Source: Sulfurovum sp. (GTDB lineage: Bacteria > Campylobacterota > Campylobacteria > Campylobacterales > Sulfurovaceae). From it: DNA of 6,400 nt. A program made the position numbers and the translations under genes. The notes below the pieces were generated by a model, which searched no databases, was not told the origin of the DNA, and saw only the letters and a list, made by a program, of their open reading frames with translations. The stretch lies in the NCBI GenBank assembly GCA_015663065.1, contig DQSX01000208.1, positions 1 through 6,400 on the forward strand, read 5' to 3'. Positions within the stretch are counted from its first letter, which is position 1, and every line of letters starts with the position of its first letter. This document shows positions 1 through 5,667 of the stretch, in pieces.

Positions 1-272
1 AGGCTATTGGCTGTACTACCACTGTAGTTGCAGGTTCAATGTTGACCCAGGAAGCAAAAGATCTCAACCTCAATGGTGTAAAAAACCTGGTTGATGCCAC
101 TATGAAACTGCTTGACACACTGCCTCCTGAAGATGCAGCCTGTTCTGAAATGGTGGCGTTGGCCATAAAAGCTGCAGTCGATACTTATGAAAAGAGAAGA
201 GAAGAGCCGGAATATCCGGCAATCACCTATCAGGTCTCAAACTCCTGTGTACCTAAAGAAGAAGGAAAGTAA
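1..272 (+). CDS. IscU/NifU-like iron-sulfur cluster assembly scaffold protein, 3' part only
   Basis: The left edge cuts this gene; the open frame runs from base 3 to the TAA at 270-272, about 89 visible residues. Seen: a Gly-Cys followed by a small-residue stretch ending in SML, then roughly 40 residues later LPPED, a second Cys in a CSEM context, and AIKAAVDTYEKRR. This order matches the C-terminal half of IscU, where the second and third cluster-ligand cysteines lie in GCGSAIASSS and LPPVK-IHCS-AIKAAI. Known for the family: a homodimeric cytosolic scaffold receives sulfur from a cysteine desulfurase and passes Fe-S clusters to apoproteins. Odd points: the chaperone-binding LPPVK is LPPED, and the His before the last Cys (IscU His105) is Ala, so this is a divergent member. 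The first ligand region is off the window. It ends 1 nt before the ferritin-like gene, so the two are probably co-transcribed. It could be the N-domain type of NifU or an IscU/SufU paralogue. Confidence 0.78.
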   Translation, partial: AIGCTTTVVAGSMLTQEAKDLNLNGVKNLVDATMKLLDTLPPEDAACSEMVALAIKAAVDTYEKRREEPEYPAITYQVSNSCVPKEEGK

Positions 273-273
273 A

Positions 274-1107
274 ATGAAAACGATTATGATCAAAACACAT
301 GAAGCATGGCTTGCAACACTCATGGCAGGGTTTATGAGCAACACGCAAAACAAACAGGTGCTGTTTGATTTTTCAGATATTCTTTTCAGACATTTTACCT
401 GGCTTGAAAATGAGCTGATAGAATTGGGAGAGTCTTACAGCTATGACAGAGATGCCATTCCGATCAAAGTAGAAAAGCTCTCTGAACTTTTGACAGATAT
501 TGACAGAAGGTTATCTGAAATTGACTTGCAGCTTTTAAGTTCACCCGACAAGCACCTCAATGCACGTATCAATTCCGATATTAAATATATGAAACAGGTG
601 CTCAAAAACATGGAAGATGAAACTGTTACGGCATTCTCTATGGAGCGTAGATTCCCGGGTATTGATCTCACACAGGAAGCAACTGACGCGCTTACACTCT
701 TTCTTTTTGAAGAGACCTATAAAGAGTATGAACTCATTATGATCTACAACTACCTTAAAGCACACAGTTCTGATGCCTACCTGAATAGAATATTTCAAAT
801 ACTCATTGATGAGAGTTTTTTCCATCTCAAAAGTTTTGGAGATATGGGTGCAAAAATGGGCATACTCGCTGTGCCTCGTCTCATTATGAAAGAGATGTAT
901 CAGGTGGATGATGTGGTACAGTTCCTTAAAGACGGGATCAATGAAGAGTTGGCTGCAAAAGAGGAGTGTAAAAAACTCTCTGAAGCAGTAGCTCAGGACA
1001 GCCCAGAACTGGAAAAATTCTTTGACTTCATCAACCATCAGGAAAATTATCATATTTCACTCATGGAAGATGCACTGGAACACTTTGCAAAGGACAGTAA
1101 TGGCTAA
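274..1107 (+). CDS. Ferritin-like (diiron, four-helix-bundle) protein, hypothetical
   Basis: A 277-residue, almost entirely helical soluble protein with no signal peptide or membrane segment. The start at 274 is chosen because a purine-rich GAAGAAGGAAAG precedes it and it begins 1 nt after the scaffold gene stops; an in-frame ATG at 187 would lie wholly inside that gene. The C-terminal half (about 132-272) reads as a ferritin-like bundle. Helix A has E147/E151/E153 in EETYKEYE, helix B has D179-E180 and H184, helix C has E224/E225 and E230/E231, and helix D has E257 and H260 as a clean ExxH. Helix B has Glu-x3-His rather than the usual Glu-x2-His, so ligand assignment there is uncertain. Residues 1-125 form an extra helical region of unknown identity, with H40 and E45/E47 in a HFTWLENE segment. 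Inferred role: iron binding, oxidation or storage, or protection against peroxide, perhaps feeding the adjacent Fe-S scaffold. A non-metal helical protein is not excluded. Confidence 0.62.
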   Translation: MKTIMIKTHEAWLATLMAGFMSNTQNKQVLFDFSDILFRHFTWLENELIELGESYSYDRDAIPIKVEKLSELLTDIDRRLSEIDLQLLSSPDKHLNARINSDIKYMKQVLKNMEDETVTAFSMERRFPGIDLTQEATDALTLFLFEETYKEYELIMIYNYLKAHSSDAYLNRIFQILIDESFFHLKSFGDMGAKMGILAVPRLIMKEMYQVDDVVQFLKDGINEELAAKEECKKLSEAVAQDSPELEKFFDFINHQENYHISLMEDALEHFAKDSNG

Positions 1108-1915
1108 GCATTATACTTCTGTCATCTCTAATGCTTTTGGTAAATTTGCCTCACATGCATTTCCTTCTATCATCCAGCATAGCATCAATGCAACATATGT
1201 AAAACTCATGGGGCTTGATATGTCTGAGTTCCGTGAACCCAGTACCTATAAAACACTGAACAAACTTTTTACCAGAGCACTGGAGACCCCAAGGGAGATC
1301 CCCGCTGGAAAATCAAAACTGCTCTGTGGTGTGGATGCACTTATTACCGATGCAGGTACGATTACTGAGGGGAAAGCCTACCAGATCAAAGGTATGTCTT
1401 ACTCTATAGAAGAACTTTTTGGAGATAATCATCAAGAAGCAGTAGGAAAAGTGGAGGGTGGGGAGTTCATGAACTTTTACCTTTCTCCAAAAGATTATCA
1501 TCGCTACCACAGCCCTATGGACCTGAAGATCCTCTCCTTGACCCATATTCCGGGAAAACTCTACCCGGTCAATTTCCCTCTTCTGCGTAATAAGCAGGAG
1601 CTTTTCATAGAGAATGAGCGTGTGGTCATTGAGTGTGAAGACAACAGAGGACGTACCCAAGTCCTGGTACTTGTAGGCGCACTAAATGTAGGTAAAATGG
1701 TTGTAACCTTTGAAGAAAACATCCAGACCAATTCAGAGATACGAGAGCCAAGACACTATAAATATGAAGATCTTTATCTTGAAAGAGGAGCACTCTTTGG
1801 CTGGTTCGAAATGGGATCAACCATTTTGACCTTCTCTAAAAAAGGCAGTATTGTTCCAGAAGTATGCATCAACCAAAAAGTATCTTTTACAGATGTTTTG
1901 GGAAAAATAAAATAA
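1100..1915 (+). CDS. psd: Phosphatidylserine decarboxylase proenzyme
   Basis: Converts phosphatidylserine to phosphatidylethanolamine plus CO2 at the inner face of the cytoplasmic membrane, the last step of PE synthesis. The proenzyme cleaves itself at a Gly-Ser bond and the serine becomes the pyruvoyl cofactor on the alpha chain. Seen in 271 residues: the GVD aspartate D79; YLSPKDYHRYHSP with H134 and H137 (H137 aligns with the triad histidine of the E. coli enzyme); and FEMGST with G239-S240 as the self-cleavage site. This gives a large beta chain (1-239) and a short alpha chain (240-271). The motif is MGST instead of the common LGST. The length fits the short form typical of Campylobacterota. 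Start: ATG at 1100 has AAAGGA at 1089-1094, five bases upstream; a longer frame from 1022 lies inside the preceding gene and has no support. It overlaps the ferritin-like gene by 8 nt. Confidence 0.96.
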   Translation: MAKHYTSVISNAFGKFASHAFPSIIQHSINATYVKLMGLDMSEFREPSTYKTLNKLFTRALETPREIPAGKSKLLCGVDALITDAGTITEGKAYQIKGMSYSIEELFGDNHQEAVGKVEGGEFMNFYLSPKDYHRYHSPMDLKILSLTHIPGKLYPVNFPLLRNKQELFIENERVVIECEDNRGRTQVLVLVGALNVGKMVVTFEENIQTNSEIREPRHYKYEDLYLERGALFGWFEMGSTILTFSKKGSIVPEVCINQKVSFTDVLGKIK

Positions 1916-1928
1916 AACAGGAGTATCT

Positions 1929-2837
1929 ATGTTAGTTGTTAAAGAGATACAGGAATACGCAGAAATACGCACAAAAGCAAGGGCATATCTTTGCTATATC
2001 ATGAGCCGTAACATTTCTCAAAGCATGGATGGCGGGTCACTTGAATCTGTCATTTCCAAGATCAAAGATATAAAAGAGGCTTTGCCTCAAAGTGAAGTGA
2101 TCTATGCGATAGACGGAAATGGTATTCAAATGGTCAACAACATATCTTCCAACCCCAAGCTGAACGGTTTTGGAAAAGGAGACGACCGGTCTGACAGAGC
2201 CTATTATTATAAGACACTGCTGGAACACCGTTGTATGCTTACAGACCCTTATCCTTCATTGGTAAGTAATGATCTGGTAGTCACTGCAACCTTTCCTCTT
2301 TACGATAAAGACAACAATATTTTAGCCATCATCTGTATTGATATTACACTCAAAAACATACTGAAAATGGTTCATCCAAGTTCTATTGATTCAACATTTG
2401 GAACTGTGAGCAGGGTAGTGTATGCTGCTTTTTCTTTTGCACTTTTTTCTGTAGCAGTATTGCTCTTTATTAAAGGTGTGACAAGCTTCCTGCATTTCGG
2501 CTTGGATTTTTCAGCCATAGATATTAATCTGATGTTCAAATCCACCATTCTTTTAACGCTTTCACTGGCCATTGTGGACTTGGTAAAAGCGATCTTTGAA
2601 GAGGAAGTACTGGGGCATGATAAGAAAAATAAAAGCTCTGATTCACACCAGACCATGGTACGCTTCTTGGGTTCCATCATTATTGCACTTTCTATAGAAT
2701 CATTGATGCTGGTCTTTAAATTTGCTTTGACAGACCCCAGTCAACTCTTGTATGCTGTCTATCTTATAGGGGGTGTTACTGCACTTATTGTAGGACTTTC
2801 TATTTACATTAAAGCAGTCAGACAGGTGAAGCAATGA
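1929..2837 (+). CDS. Cache/PDC-sensor domain membrane protein with four C-terminal transmembrane helices (PglG-like)
   Basis: 302 residues. The N-terminal ~150 residues look like a Cache (PDC) small-molecule sensor domain: a YAIDGNG strand-turn at 59-65, DRAYYYKTL at 89-97, TDPYPS at 105-110, then TATFPLYDKDNNILAIICIDITL at about 119-141 (seen here as TATFPLYD and IICIDITL blocks). This order is characteristic of Cache ligand-binding folds. Four hydrophobic segments follow, at about 163-183, 203-222, 246-265 and 273-294, ending in a basic tail (IKAVRQVKQ). There is no N-terminal signal or membrane anchor, and no HAMP, methyl-accepting, kinase or cyclase output domain. From memory it resembles the PglG family of Campylobacter, whose function is unsettled, so no symbol is given. 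Start: AGGAG at 1919-1923 lies five bases before ATG 1929, and a stop at 1908 closes the frame upstream. It begins 13 nt after psd and overlaps the HAD gene by ATGA. Confidence 0.75.
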   Translation: MLVVKEIQEYAEIRTKARAYLCYIMSRNISQSMDGGSLESVISKIKDIKEALPQSEVIYAIDGNGIQMVNNISSNPKLNGFGKGDDRSDRAYYYKTLLEHRCMLTDPYPSLVSNDLVVTATFPLYDKDNNILAIICIDITLKNILKMVHPSSIDSTFGTVSRVVYAAFSFALFSVAVLLFIKGVTSFLHFGLDFSAIDINLMFKSTILLTLSLAIVDLVKAIFEEEVLGHDKKNKSSDSHQTMVRFLGSIIIALSIESLMLVFKFALTDPSQLLYAVYLIGGVTALIVGLSIYIKAVRQVKQ

Positions 2838-3457
2838 GTCAAAAACTGATCATCTTCGATATGGATGGTACACTGGTAAACTCATCACTAACCATAGCCA
2901 ATGCCATCAACTATGTACGACAAAATCTTGGCTTTGAAGCGATGGATCAGGAGAAGATACTTCGTATGGTCAATGACCATACGATCAACCCTGCCAAAAC
3001 TTTTTACCATGCAGAAGCTTTTGATAGCGATCATGAAAGATGGTTCTCGGAGTACTACACAAAAAACCATGAAAATGAGTTGGTCCTCTATGATGGTATT
3101 AAAGAGATGCTTGAAAGCCTGAAAAAAGAAGGCCATGCCCTTGCTGTGGCCACCAATGCGTATAGAGGCTCAACCATTGAGTCTTTGACACATCTGGGTG
3201 TTTACGGACATTTTGATGCCATTGCCTGTTATGATGATGTAGAAAAAGGAAAACCTTACCCCGATATGCTGCATAAAATACTTGATGAACTCGATCACAG
3301 CGCTGAGCATTCGTTGTTCATTGGAGATGGGCCACGTGATGAGATGGCAAGTAAAAATGCGGATATTCCATACATTATGGTAGATTGGGGATTTACGGAT
3401 CATACTGATGCGGTGAGATCTGTCGGTGAACTTAAGGAGATACTCCTGAATGTCTAA
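2834..3457 (+). CDS. HAD-superfamily hydrolase (subfamily IA, phosphoglycolate phosphatase-like)
   Basis: A 207-residue cytosolic phosphatase of the HAD type. All four signature motifs are visible: motif I DMDGT with nucleophile D9 and acid/base D11; motif II T107 in VATNA; motif III K140 in KGKPYPD; motif IV GDGPRDE with D165 and D169 for magnesium. A helical cap (about 15-85) lies between motif I and motif II, as in subfamily IA. Substrate cannot be read from sequence; phosphoglycolate or another small phosphate ester is the family default. The cap stretch NDHTINPAKTFYH resembles HAD proteins I associate with Campylobacterota. It is joined to the Cache gene by an ATGA overlap (AGGTGA at 2824-2829 as ribosome site) and overlaps the DUF445 gene by 8 nt. 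The coding sequence holds a 23-bp near-perfect palindrome at 2962-2984, reported separately. Confidence 0.92.
   Translation: MSQKLIIFDMDGTLVNSSLTIANAINYVRQNLGFEAMDQEKILRMVNDHTINPAKTFYHAEAFDSDHERWFSEYYTKNHENELVLYDGIKEMLESLKKEGHALAVATNAYRGSTIESLTHLGVYGHFDAIACYDDVEKGKPYPDMLHKILDELDHSAEHSLFIGDGPRDEMASKNADIPYIMVDWGFTDHTDAVRSVGELKEILLNV
2962..2984. repeat. 23-bp near-perfect palindrome inside the HAD gene
   Basis: Left arm TCGTATGGTCA (2962-2972), one central A (2973), right arm TGACCATACGA (2974-2984). The arms are perfectly complementary over 11 bp. It covers HAD codons for about residues 43-51 (LRMVNDHTI region). On DNA it has the form of a dimeric protein's binding site; in RNA it could form a 10-bp stem with an AAU loop. 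No function is known from sequence alone. Confidence 0.85.
3434..3449 (+). promoter_or_regulatory. Ribosome binding site of the DUF445 gene inside a short hairpin
   Basis: AAGGAG at 3434-3439 is the only good Shine-Dalgarno for ATG 3450, ten bases upstream. AGGAG (3435-3439) is exactly complementary to CTCCT (3443-3447) across a three-base ATA loop, so the site can fold onto itself. It lies within the last codons of the HAD gene, where ribosomes reaching that stop codon would open it. The complementarity is seen; the regulatory effect is inferred. Confidence 0.5.
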
Positions 3458-4154
3458 GTCACTTTTCTCTGATCTTCTCTCTCTGTTCTTGATCGGGCTC
3501 TCTTTTGTGGTGCCTGCTGACTATCAGCAGCTATTACTGTTCACAGGGCTTTTTGCCCTTTCAGGTGCAGTAACCAACCAGATCGCAATTCATATGCTTT
3601 TTGAAAAAGTACCATTTCTGTATGGTTCAGGGGTCATAGAAAAGAATTTTGATACTTTTAAAGTCTCTATCAAAGAGATGATCATGAAGCAGTTCTTTAC
3701 AAAAGAACAGTTGGGTGATTTTTTTGCCAAAGAGGAGCAAAAGATCGACCTGGCACCTTTGGTTGAGGGTGCAGATTTTACACCGGCATTTGAAGCACTT
3801 TCCAAAACAGTGATGGAGTCACAGTTTGGCGGAGCCATCTCTATGTTTGGGGGAGAGTCCGCTCTGGAGAGCCTGAGAGAACCCTTCTCAAGAAAACTCA
3901 AATCAGCAGTAAGCGCCATAGTCTCTTCCCATGCGTTTAAAACACAGCTCGATCACCATATACAGAACTCAGCGCTCAGCGATGACATGATCGATGCAGT
4001 TGAGGGACTTATTACCCGACGTTTAGAAGCGTTAACGCCAAAGATGGTGAAGGAGCTTGTTCAGGAACTGATAAAAGAGCATTTAGGCTGGTTGGTAGTT
4101 TGGGGTGCTGTGTTTGGTGGACTTATAGGCTTGGTATCATCATTTTTTATCTAA
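3450..4154 (+). CDS. DUF445 family membrane protein
   Basis: 234 residues with hydrophobic ends: membrane segments at about 6-21 and 27-47, then a long hydrophilic, largely helical middle (about 65-210), and a final segment at about 213-234 reading LGWLVVWGAVFGGLIGLVSS. The GAVTNQIAIHMLFEKVPF stretch (39-56) followed by G59-G61-V62-I63 is the hallmark of DUF445, where GaxTNxxAIxMLF is conserved. Function is unknown for the family; members elsewhere are longer and are sometimes linked to the cell envelope. It is the last plus-strand gene of the operon. ATG 3450 overlaps the HAD stop by 8 nt and its AAGGAG (3434-3439) is ten bases upstream within a small hairpin, which suggests coupling to translation of the HAD gene. 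It converges on the methyltransferase gene after 22 nt. Confidence 0.88.
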   Translation: MSKSLFSDLLSLFLIGLSFVVPADYQQLLLFTGLFALSGAVTNQIAIHMLFEKVPFLYGSGVIEKNFDTFKVSIKEMIMKQFFTKEQLGDFFAKEEQKIDLAPLVEGADFTPAFEALSKTVMESQFGGAISMFGGESALESLREPFSRKLKSAVSAIVSSHAFKTQLDHHIQNSALSDDMIDAVEGLITRRLEALTPKMVKELVQELIKEHLGWLVVWGAVFGGLIGLVSSFFI

Positions 4155-4171
4155 GCTTACACAATGAAATT

Positions 4172-4185
4172 TGGGCTTAGGCCCA
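4172..4185. terminator. Possible bidirectional terminator-like inverted repeat between convergent genes
   Basis: TGGGC (4172-4176), a four-base TTAG loop, then GCCCA (4181-4185) form a perfect 5-bp GC-rich stem at the convergent junction. It overlaps the last codons and stop of the methyltransferase gene (stop complement 4177-4179). There is no good T-run on either side, so it is a weak candidate. The location supports the call more than the sequence does. Confidence 0.3.
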
Positions 4186-4776
4186 GAAGTCATCATCAGA
4201 CATGCCACCACTCTTCTTTCGTGCTACCATTTGTGCTTTCATGGTTTTATAGCCTTGCGAATCTCTCTCTTCATACTCTCTAATGTGTAAAAGTTCACAT
4301 TTGTCATCAAATACACCTTCAAGTTCCCCTTCATTTAAAAGAAAAGCCGGGTTTGAGGGAGCTCTTTCATTACCTGGACCATGCAAAAATGTTTCCATCA
4401 GAATGATACCGTTAGGTGTAAGTGCCTCTATCATTGGCATAAAGAGTGAACGTTTTAAAAAGTAGGCACAGACGATAAGGTCGTATTTTTCTTTTGGAAG
4501 CACATAGCTGTCAAAATCAACCTCTTTGGCAGTAATATGGGGCGTTCCTTGAAGTTTGGATATAGCAACAGACGAGATATCCAAGGCATCCACTTCAAAG
4601 CCATTATCTGCTAAAAATTTACTATGTCGTCCCAACCCACAGGCAATGTCCAACGCTCTCTTGCCTGGACTGAGCCTGCTGTAATCTTGTATAAGCTGTA
4701 AAGGTTCAGAGAGGCTTTGTGCCGTTTCCGGATCTTCATATTTTTTGTTCCATCGTACTTTGTCTTCTTCTGCCAT
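4177..4776 (-). CDS. Class I SAM-dependent methyltransferase (TehB-like)
   Basis: A 199-residue soluble protein with a Rossmann-type methyltransferase core. Motif I is ALDIACGLGRHS (41-52) with D43 and the glycine-rich turn G47-G49. Motif II is the acidic D66 in VDALDIS, which should bind the SAM ribose. D87-D89 in KEVDFDSY fit the adenine-binding region, and YDLIVCAYFL (98-107) is motif IV. The downstream ERAPSNPAFLLNEGEL (137-152) and GYKTMKAQMVARKK match small TehB-like methyltransferases, whose substrates are mostly unknown; tellurite or other metalloid or xenobiotic methylation is possible but unproven. The protein ends in an acidic-aromatic tail, SDDDFWA. Start: the ATG complement at 4774-4776 has an AAGG (complement of 4783-4786) six bases upstream. 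It is transcribed alone on the minus strand, convergent with the DUF445 gene and divergent from xthA. Confidence 0.88.
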   Translation of the reverse strand: MAEEDKVRWNKKYEDPETAQSLSEPLQLIQDYSRLSPGKRALDIACGLGRHSKFLADNGFEVDALDISSVAISKLQGTPHITAKEVDFDSYVLPKEKYDLIVCAYFLKRSLFMPMIEALTPNGIILMETFLHGPGNERAPSNPAFLLNEGELEGVFDDKCELLHIREYEERDSQGYKTMKAQMVARKKSGGMSDDDFWA

Positions 4777-4834
4777 TTTTAGCCTTATTGGATTCTTTTT
4801 CGCTATTATTGCATAAAAATATTAAGGCAAGAGT
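4777..4834. promoter_or_regulatory. Divergent promoter region between methyltransferase gene and xthA
   Basis: This AT-rich 58-bp gap must hold both ribosome sites and, most likely, promoters for two divergent genes. On the minus strand a TTGCCT (complement of 4825-4830) and TAATAG (complement of 4803-4808) are 16 bases apart. On the plus strand TATTAT at 4804-4809 is a possible -10 element, without a convincing -35. The assignments are weak; the two candidate -10 elements overlap. Confidence 0.35.
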
Positions 4835-5605
4835 ATGGCTAAATTTACTTTTATATCGTGGAATGTAAACGGCATAAGAGCAGTAGAAAAAAAAGAAGCC
4901 CTCAAGTGGATCGATGAAGAAGAGGTTGACTTTTTGGGACTTCAGGAGATCAAAGCAGAAGCGGAGCAAATCCCTGAGACCATCTTTGATAGAAACTATA
5001 AATATCAGAGTATCAACGCTTCGTCGAATAAAGGTCAGTCAGGGGTAGCCCTCTATACCGATGTCAGGGGAGAGGCTTTTTCCTGTGACCATGTAGATAT
5101 ATTGAATGAGGGACGTATCAATGAATACCATTTTGGCAATATCGCTTACTTCAATGTCTACTTTCCAAATGGTCAGCGCAATGAAGAGCGTTTGGCGTAT
5201 AAAATGGCATTTTATGAACGTTTTTTGGAACACATATTAGACCTTAGGAGGCAGGGAAAATCCATAGTAGTGTGTGGAGATGTCAATACTGCACATCACC
5301 CCATAGATCTGGCACGTCCCAAAGCTAACGAAAAGACATCGGGTTTCCTTCCTATGGAACGTGCATGGCAGGACAAACTACTGGCTTCAGGCTTTGTAGA
5401 TACTTTCAGGCATGTACATGGTGATGTGGCAGAGCGCTACTCATGGTGGTCTTACCGAGCTGCAGCCAGAAAAAACAATGTAGGCTGGAGAATTGATTAC
5501 TTTTATGTCTCAGATGACCTCAAAGAGAAGATCATAGATGCAGATATTTTAGATGATGTTATGGGGTCTGACCATTGTCCGGTGAAGTTGGTTTTGGAAT
5601 TATAA
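4835..5605 (+). CDS. xthA: Exodeoxyribonuclease III (AP endonuclease, base excision repair)
   Basis: 256 residues covering a full exonuclease III/endonuclease-exonuclease-phosphatase fold. It cuts DNA 5' to abasic sites and also degrades 3' ends, using a divalent metal. Active-site residues are all present and align with E. coli ExoIII: N10 in SWNVNGIRA, E38 in LQEIK, Y109 in VYFPNG, D149 and N151 in GDVNTAH, D221 in WRIDYF, and D246-H247 in GSDHCP. The YSWWSYRAAARKNNVGWRIDY block (202-222) is the usual DNA-binding signature. Length is normal for the bacterial enzyme. The start at 4835 has AAGG and AAGAG between 4824 and 4833. It probably has its own promoter in the 58-bp divergent region and is not obviously joined to the next gene, 62 nt away. 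Confidence 0.97.
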   Translation: MAKFTFISWNVNGIRAVEKKEALKWIDEEEVDFLGLQEIKAEAEQIPETIFDRNYKYQSINASSNKGQSGVALYTDVRGEAFSCDHVDILNEGRINEYHFGNIAYFNVYFPNGQRNEERLAYKMAFYERFLEHILDLRRQGKSIVVCGDVNTAHHPIDLARPKANEKTSGFLPMERAWQDKLLASGFVDTFRHVHGDVAERYSWWSYRAAARKNNVGWRIDYFYVSDDLKEKIIDADILDDVMGSDHCPVKLVLEL

Positions 5606-5667
5606 AAAATTATTAATCTTTCTATTGTAAACTTCTATTAGATGATAAAAAATTGAATGGAGTCCAA
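5606..5667 (+). promoter_or_regulatory. Upstream region of the biotin carboxylase gene, probable promoter
   Basis: A 62-bp, very AT-rich gap follows the xthA stop. It holds a TTGTAA at 5625-5630 and TAGATGATAAAA at about 5639-5650 that could serve as promoter elements, but spacing is short of consensus. The GGAG at 5659-5662 is the ribosome site for ATG 5668. No terminator for xthA is evident. Confidence 0.3.

Noticed and set aside
206..220. GCCGGA / TCCGGC inverted repeat with 3-nt loop
   Set aside because: Six-base arms are expected by chance in a window of this size and it lies inside the scaffold coding region.
187..273. N-terminal extension of the ferritin-like gene from an ATG at 187
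   Set aside because: It lies wholly within the scaffold gene, is rich in Lys/Arg/Ser without a fold, and the ATG at 274 has a strong purine-rich ribosome site.
541..1053. Long minus-strand open frame opposite the ferritin-like gene
   Set aside because: No family resemblance, Cys/Phe/His-rich composition typical of antisense shadow frames, and the plus strand is clearly coding.
1022..1099. Extended start of psd
   Set aside because: The extra 26 codons overlap the ferritin-like gene in another frame and look nothing like a PSD N-terminus; ATG 1100 has AAAGGA at good spacing.
3545..3559. AGGGC, T5 loop, GCCCT hairpin resembling an intrinsic terminator
   Set aside because: It sits inside the conserved start of the DUF445 coding region, the stem is only 5 bp and the following T-run is three bases.
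4029..4038. GCGTTAACGC palindrome
   Set aside because: Ten-base palindromes are expected several times by chance in 6.4 kb; no other sign of an operator.
5411..5420. CATGTACATG palindrome in xthA
   Set aside because: Chance-level length within a well-conserved coding region.
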